Assembly (NCBI GenBank): GCA_033717875.1
Contig: JADDKJ010000010.1
Location: 27,510-91,509, forward strand
DNA from: SBBG01 sp033717875
GTDB taxonomy: Bacteria > Pseudomonadota > Gammaproteobacteria > Ga0077554 > Ga007554
Direction: 5' to 3'
Length of the DNA stretch: 64,000 bases
Part shown: positions 60,615 through 64,000 of the stretch, piece after piece
How the letters are laid out: every line of letters begins with the position of its first letter
Position numbering within the stretch: position 1 is the first letter of the stretch
Program-made: the position numbers and the translations under genes
Notes under the pieces: model-generated
The model's input: only the letters and a program-made list of their open reading frames with translations
Told to the model about the DNA's origin: nothing
The model's database searches: none

Positions 60615-60706
60615 TTTTCACCCGCCAAATCGAAGTTGAACAAAGTATGTCACCAAAAGGATAATCTGGGATAATTCTACACCGCCAAACCCGGAATTTT
60701 TCACCG

Positions 60707-61207
60707 ATGTCGCGTTATCGCCCGCCACAACCCAAATCTTCCCCCTACATCACGCCGGAAGGCTATCAGCGCCTGCAAGACGAGGTGGACGGGCTGTGGA
60801 AGCGCCGCGCCGAGGTCACCAAGGCCCTGGCCGCCGCCGCCGCGGAGGGCGACCGTTCGGAAAATGCCGAATACATCTACCGCAAGAAGGAGCTGCGCGA
60901 AATCGACCGCCGCATCCGCTACCTGCAAAAACGCCTGCCGGATCTCACCGTGGTACGCGAAACCCCGCGCGATCAGAGCCGCATCTTCTTCGGCGCATGG
61001 GTGCGCCTGGAGGACGGACACGGCGATGAAGCCACCTACCGCATCGTCGGCCCCGACGAACTCGATGTAAAAAAGGGCCACATCAGCATCGACTCCCCCG
61101 TCGCGCGCGCCTTGCTGAAAAAGGCGGTGGGCGAGGAGGTTACGGTGCAGACGCCGGAGGGGCCTAGGATCTATTATGTGGCGGAGGTACGTTATCGGCC
61201 CGGATAG
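60707..61207 (+). CDS. greB: Transcription elongation factor GreB
   Basis: A 166-residue coiled-coil factor that rescues backtracked RNA polymerase. YITPEGYQRLQDEVDGLWKRRAEV begins the hairpin, and the acidic tip is AAAEGDRSENAEYIYRKKELREIDRRIRYLQKRL with Asp and Glu that bind the catalytic Mg. The C-terminal FKBP-like domain has YRIVGPDELD and ISIDSPVARALLKK. The long basic N-terminal extension and RYLQKRL place it with GreB and not GreA. Confidence 0.95.
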   Translation: MSRYRPPQPKSSPYITPEGYQRLQDEVDGLWKRRAEVTKALAAAAAEGDRSENAEYIYRKKELREIDRRIRYLQKRLPDLTVVRETPRDQSRIFFGAWVRLEDGHGDEATYRIVGPDELDVKKGHISIDSPVARALLKKAVGEEVTVQTPEGPRIYYVAEVRYRPG

Positions 61208-61278
61208 GCCGGCTGTTGCACAACCCCGCCCCATCCCTCATAATCCGCCCCACGCAGTCACAAAGAATCGACAACACA

Positions 61279-62778
61279 TTGAATCCCCTAAAAAAACTTG
61301 CCAGCCAGACGGCCATCTACGGCCTCAGCACCATCGTCGGGCGGCTGCTCAATTATCTGCTGGTTCCACTCCTCACCTACCAGTTCACCGACCCGCGTGA
61401 TTTCGGCGTCAATACCGAGTTCTATGCCTATATCTCGTTTCTCAATGTCATCCTCACCTACGGCATGGAGACGGCGCTGTTCAACTTCTCGGTGAAGGAG
61501 CCGGACAAGAATCGGGTCTATAGCACGGCGCTGCTGTCGCTGCTTGCCACGACGCTGGTCTTTGTCGCTCCGGTGGCGATCTTCGCCGAACCCATCGCCG
61601 AGGCGCTGCGCTATCCTGGGCATGCCGATTACATTCTCTGGGTAGCGCTGATCATCGCGCTGGATGCGGTTGCCGCCATTCCATTCGCCAAGCTGCGCGA
61701 GCAGGATCGGGCGCTGCGCTTTGCGTCGATCAAGATCGTCAATATCCTGGTCAACATCGGACTGACGGTATTCTTCGTCGGCCTGTGCAAAAGCGCCTTC
61801 GACAACCCGGCCTCCGCGTGGCATGGCACGCTGGGCGGCCTGTACGACCCGCGGATCGGCATCGGCTATGTGTTCATCGCCAACGCCATTGCCAACGTGG
61901 TGACAGCGCTGCTGCTCCTGCCGGAGTTTTTCATGGTGAAGTGGGTGTTCGACTTCACGCTGTGGCGACGCATGTTGCGTTACGGCCTGCCGCTGCTGGT
62001 GGTCGGTCTGGCGGGCATGGTCAACGAGACGCTGGATCGCATCCTGCTAAAATATCTGCTGCCGCCGGAACAGGCGCTGGAACAGGTGGGCATCTACGGT
62101 GCCTGCTACAAGATCTCCATCCTCATGACCATTTTCATCCAGGCCTTCCGCTATGCAGCGGAGCCCTTCTTCTTCGCCCGCTCCGTGGCGAGCGACGCCA
62201 AACAAACCTATGCCCTGGTGATGAATTACTTCGTCATCACCTGCGCGTTCATTTTCCTCGCCGTGATGATGAACATCGGCTGGATACAGTATTTCGTCGG
62301 CGCGCCGTACCGTGCCGGTCTCGATGTGGTGCCGATCCTGCTACTCGCCAACCTGTTCCTCGGCGTATATTTCAATCTCTCGATCTGGTACAAGCTCACC
62401 GGCAAGACCGAATACGGCGCTTATCTCACGCTGTTCGGCGCGCTGATCACCCTGACGCTGAACTGGTACTGGATACCGCGCATCGGCTACATGGGTTCGG
62501 CGTGGGCGACGCTGATCTGTTATGGTTCCATGGCGGTGTTGTCGTACGCGATCGGGCGCAAGCACTATCCCGTCGATTACGACCTCAAGCGCGTGCTCAC
62601 TTATCCGGGGCTGGCCATCGCGCTTTACCTGCTGAGCACCCTCATTGCGCCGCCATCGCTGGCGCAGTCGCTGGTCATCAACAACGCATTGCTGATAGGC
62701 TTTCTGATCGTAGCCTTCGCCGCCGAACGCAAAAAATTCCGGGCGGCGATCGGTTCAACTACAGGAGTAAAGTCATGA
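61279..62778 (+). CDS. Polysaccharide flippase (MOP/Wzx-like)
   Basis: A 499-residue membrane protein with about 12-14 helices of the multidrug/oligosaccharidyl-lipid/polysaccharide exporter type. The N-terminus LKKLASQTAIYGLSTIVGRLLNYLLVPL is typical of polysaccharide biosynthesis exporters, and GLPLLVVGLAGMVNETLDRILLKYLLP is the second-half repeat. The start is probably TTG at 61279; no strong SD is seen, and an in-frame upstream ATG at 61216 has none either. It would move lipid-linked glycans across the inner membrane. Its stop overlaps the msrB start by four bases. Confidence 0.87.
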   Translation: MNPLKKLASQTAIYGLSTIVGRLLNYLLVPLLTYQFTDPRDFGVNTEFYAYISFLNVILTYGMETALFNFSVKEPDKNRVYSTALLSLLATTLVFVAPVAIFAEPIAEALRYPGHADYILWVALIIALDAVAAIPFAKLREQDRALRFASIKIVNILVNIGLTVFFVGLCKSAFDNPASAWHGTLGGLYDPRIGIGYVFIANAIANVVTALLLLPEFFMVKWVFDFTLWRRMLRYGLPLLVVGLAGMVNETLDRILLKYLLPPEQALEQVGIYGACYKISILMTIFIQAFRYAAEPFFFARSVASDAKQTYALVMNYFVITCAFIFLAVMMNIGWIQYFVGAPYRAGLDVVPILLLANLFLGVYFNLSIWYKLTGKTEYGAYLTLFGALITLTLNWYWIPRIGYMGSAWATLICYGSMAVLSYAIGRKHYPVDYDLKRVLTYPGLAIALYLLSTLIAPPSLAQSLVINNALLIGFLIVAFAAERKKFRAAIGSTTGVKS

Positions 62779-63176
62779 CGGACAAAATCCACAAATCCGA
62801 TGATGAATGGAAGGGTGAACTCACAGCGGAGCAATACCACATCACCCGCCAATGCGGCACCGAACCCCCGTTCACCGGCGAGCACTACAACCGCAAAGAG
62901 GATGGAATGTATCGCTGCGTATGCTGCGGGGCGCCGCTGTTCGATTCAGCACAGAAATACGATTCCGGCAGCGGCTGGCCAAGCTTCTGGGCGCCAACAG
63001 AGGCTGACGCCGTCGAAACCGAGACAGATCACAGCCACGGCATGACCAGAACAGAAGTGCAATGCGCCCGGTGCGAGGCACACCTGGGCCATGTGTTTGA
63101 AGATGGGCCGCGACCGACGGGGTTGCGTTACTGCATCAATTCGGCAGCGTTGGGATTCGAGAAGAAAGAGAAGTAG
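62775..63176 (+). CDS. msrB: Peptide methionine-(R)-sulfoxide reductase
   Basis: A 133-residue MsrB. The zinc site is formed by Cys48, Cys51, Cys97 and Cys100; the catalytic residue is Cys120 in RYCINSAAL. YDSGSGWPSFW and HLGHVFEDGPRPTGLRYC are family motifs. AGGAG precedes the ATG, which overlaps the flippase stop. The stop codon TAG lies inside the first bases of repeat R4 (GTAGGGCGGG). It complements msrA at 55454-56083. Confidence 0.96.
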   Translation: MTDKIHKSDDEWKGELTAEQYHITRQCGTEPPFTGEHYNRKEDGMYRCVCCGAPLFDSAQKYDSGSGWPSFWAPTEADAVETETDHSHGMTRTEVQCARCEAHLGHVFEDGPRPTGLRYCINSAALGFEKKEK

Positions 63177-63225
63177 GGCGGGTTAGCGCTTTTTGCGTAA
63201 CCCGCCAGGCGTGCGAAGCACACAA
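63173..63225 (+). repeat. REP-like element R4, left half only
   Basis: GTAGGGCGGGTTAGCG, a hairpin to TAACCCGCC, and then GTGCGAAGCACACAA match the left third of R3 (18753-18885) almost base for base. The rest of the element is missing. The element begins within the last codon and stop of msrB. Confidence 0.8.
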
Positions 63226-63257
63226 TATTTTCTTTGGATGAACGGCTGGAGGCAGTT

Positions 63258-63437
63258 TTAATGAAACTCACGCAACAACACAAATGGCGAATCACCCCGT
63301 GTTCTTGTCAGTAAAAACATATTCATCGAAAAATAACTGCCGCCTTCCACCGAGTTTCGCGCCAACAGCAAGGCATCCTCAATGCTGTCATGGTTAAAAG
63401 AGAGATAAATTGAGACCGAAAAGTATTTACATCGAAT
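63258..63437 (-). pseudogene. Open frame without start codon after the SDR remnant
   Basis: On the minus strand, directly after the stop codon of the dehydrogenase remnant and in its frame, about 59 sense codons read IRCKYFSVSIYLSFNHDSIE, DALLLARNSVEGGSYFSMNM and FLLTRTRGDSPFVLLREFH, then TAA at 63258. Composition looks protein-like, but there is no good start codon or SD. It may be the end of a decayed gene. I do not recognise the family. Confidence 0.3.
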
Positions 63438-63873
63438 CTAAACCTGACTGAATCCTCCATCCACCACCAGCTCCGAGCCTGTCATATAACTCGAATCTTC
63501 TGATGCCAAAAAAAAGAACAACTCTCGCAATTTCATTTACGTTGCCAAAACGATGGACGGGAACTGAATTGAGAATCGAGGTGGAAAATTCTTTCACCTG
63601 CTCTTCGGTCATCCTCATCTTTGAAAAAATCGGGGTTTCCACCGGGCCGGGCGATACGACATTAACTCTTATTTGACGTGGCGCCAATTCTGCAGCCCAG
63701 GTTCTGGCAAAGCTACGAACAGCTGCTTTTGTAACAGAATAGACGCTTGCACCAGGAAGGCCTTTTGCAGAAAGGGAGGAGCCATTTAAAATAATTTTCG
63801 CTTTTTGTTTTAAAATAGGAAGGGCTTTCGCGACAGAGAAGTAAAGCCCCTTGGCATTGGTGCTAAATTGATT
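63438..63873 (-). pseudogene. Short-chain dehydrogenase/reductase remnant
   Basis: The minus strand encodes the C-terminal two-thirds of an SDR oxidoreductase. Recognisable parts are NQFSTNAKGLYFSVAKALPIL, the catalytic Ser in LNGSSLSA, the Tyr-x3-Lys in YSVTKAAVRSF, and NVVSPGPVETPIF. The reading frame breaks in a run of eight A/T at 63508-63515; with seven, it would continue LASEDSSYMTGSELVVDGGF and stop at 63438. The 5' end (NAD-binding Rossmann segment) is cut at about 63873, where GGCTCTTCAGG begins. The gene cannot make a complete enzyme. Confidence 0.8.
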
Positions 63874-64000
63874 GGCTCTTCAGGAAGTCGTGTGGGTAAA
63901 AATTGGGGCATAGCATGACGGAAAGCTACGACGATTGCGGTATTCAGCAGTTTGAAGCGGGCTGTAAAACTGGCATGCTTTACCGATGGCTACCTCACGC
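63874..64000 (+). mobile_element. Possible insertion-sequence end interrupting the SDR gene
   Basis: Dehydrogenase homology stops sharply at 63873, and GGCTCTTCAGGAAGTCGTGT follows. That start is similar to what I recall for ISL3-family terminal repeats, which is weak evidence. An open frame from ATG 63915 (MTESYDDCGIQQFEAGCKTG) runs off the window edge with no recognisable domain. The body of the element would lie to the right. Confidence 0.35.

Overview
The window is a contiguous, GC-rich bacterial chromosome segment with about 70 tightly packed protein genes. The gene content (UbiA/UbiC, LptCAB-KdsCD, RpoN-PtsN-HprK-RapZ, MnmG, RsmG-ParAB-Atp-GlmUS, LpxL, GreB, two DUF481/YfaZ-type outer-membrane proteins) points to a Gram-negative proteobacterium, most likely a gammaproteobacterium. 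Glycolate oxidase (glcDEF), an exported beta-carbonic anhydrase and small c-type cytochromes suggest a CO2-fixing, respiratory (possibly lithotrophic) lifestyle. That is inference, since no RuBisCO or sulfur genes are in view. No rRNA, tRNA, CRISPR array or complete transposase gene was found.

Left arm, 1-8.8 kb: a catalytic/non-catalytic pair of M16 peptidases and the rsmD-lpxL pair flank a lower-GC accessory block. The block holds a PEP-CTERM surface protein with a candidate sigma-54 promoter, a GT32 glycosyltransferase and a VapBC-like toxin-antitoxin pair.

8.8-18.8 kb, minus strand: two linked housekeeping runs. One is a regulatory phosphotransferase set with sigma-54 (rpoN-ptsN-hprK-rapZ-EIIA(Man)-HPr). 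The other makes and transports LPS (kdsD-kdsC-lptC-lptA-lptB). Ubiquinone genes ubiC-ubiA and then recG follow. From 21.9 to 35.2 kb the minus strand carries rsmG-parA-parB-atpZ-atpI-atpBEFHAGDC-glmU-glmS, the classical origin-proximal block, but mnmG is not at its head. Instead mnmG lies 3.8 kb away on the plus strand, behind an oxidative-stress cassette: oxyR, rubrerythrin, a 55-residue rubredoxin, rubredoxin reductase and DUF4126. A near-canonical four-element OxyR site sits over the oxyR stop codon, in front of rubrerythrin.

Right arm, 41-64 kb: outer-membrane proteins, a MutT-ThiE fusion, cytochrome c, exported carbonic anhydrase, glcDEF, monothiol glutaredoxin, an asparagine-synthase-like amidotransferase, mscL, an orphan response regulator, Fe-SOD, a diheme cytochrome, msrA, a secreted dienelactone hydrolase, tcdA, higBA, tatD, a beta-propeller protein, greB, a polysaccharide flippase, msrB and, at the edge, a short-chain dehydrogenase remnant. 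The remnant is broken by a homopolymer shift and a probable insertion-sequence end.

Two families of non-coding repeats run through the window. One is a 182-bp fold-back (MITE-like) element with 24-bp terminal inverted repeats: two full copies (9111-9292 and 34371-34552), a 48-bp end-to-end miniature (49496-49543) and a lone terminus (21665-21682). It sits directly in front of ptsH, parA and glcD and supplies the stop codon of rsmG. The other is a REP-like family built from GGCGGGTTA/TAACCCGCC hairpins, with four copies. These elements, the sigma-54/PEP-CTERM promoter architecture and the OxyR-rubrerythrin control region are the most interesting features of the window.
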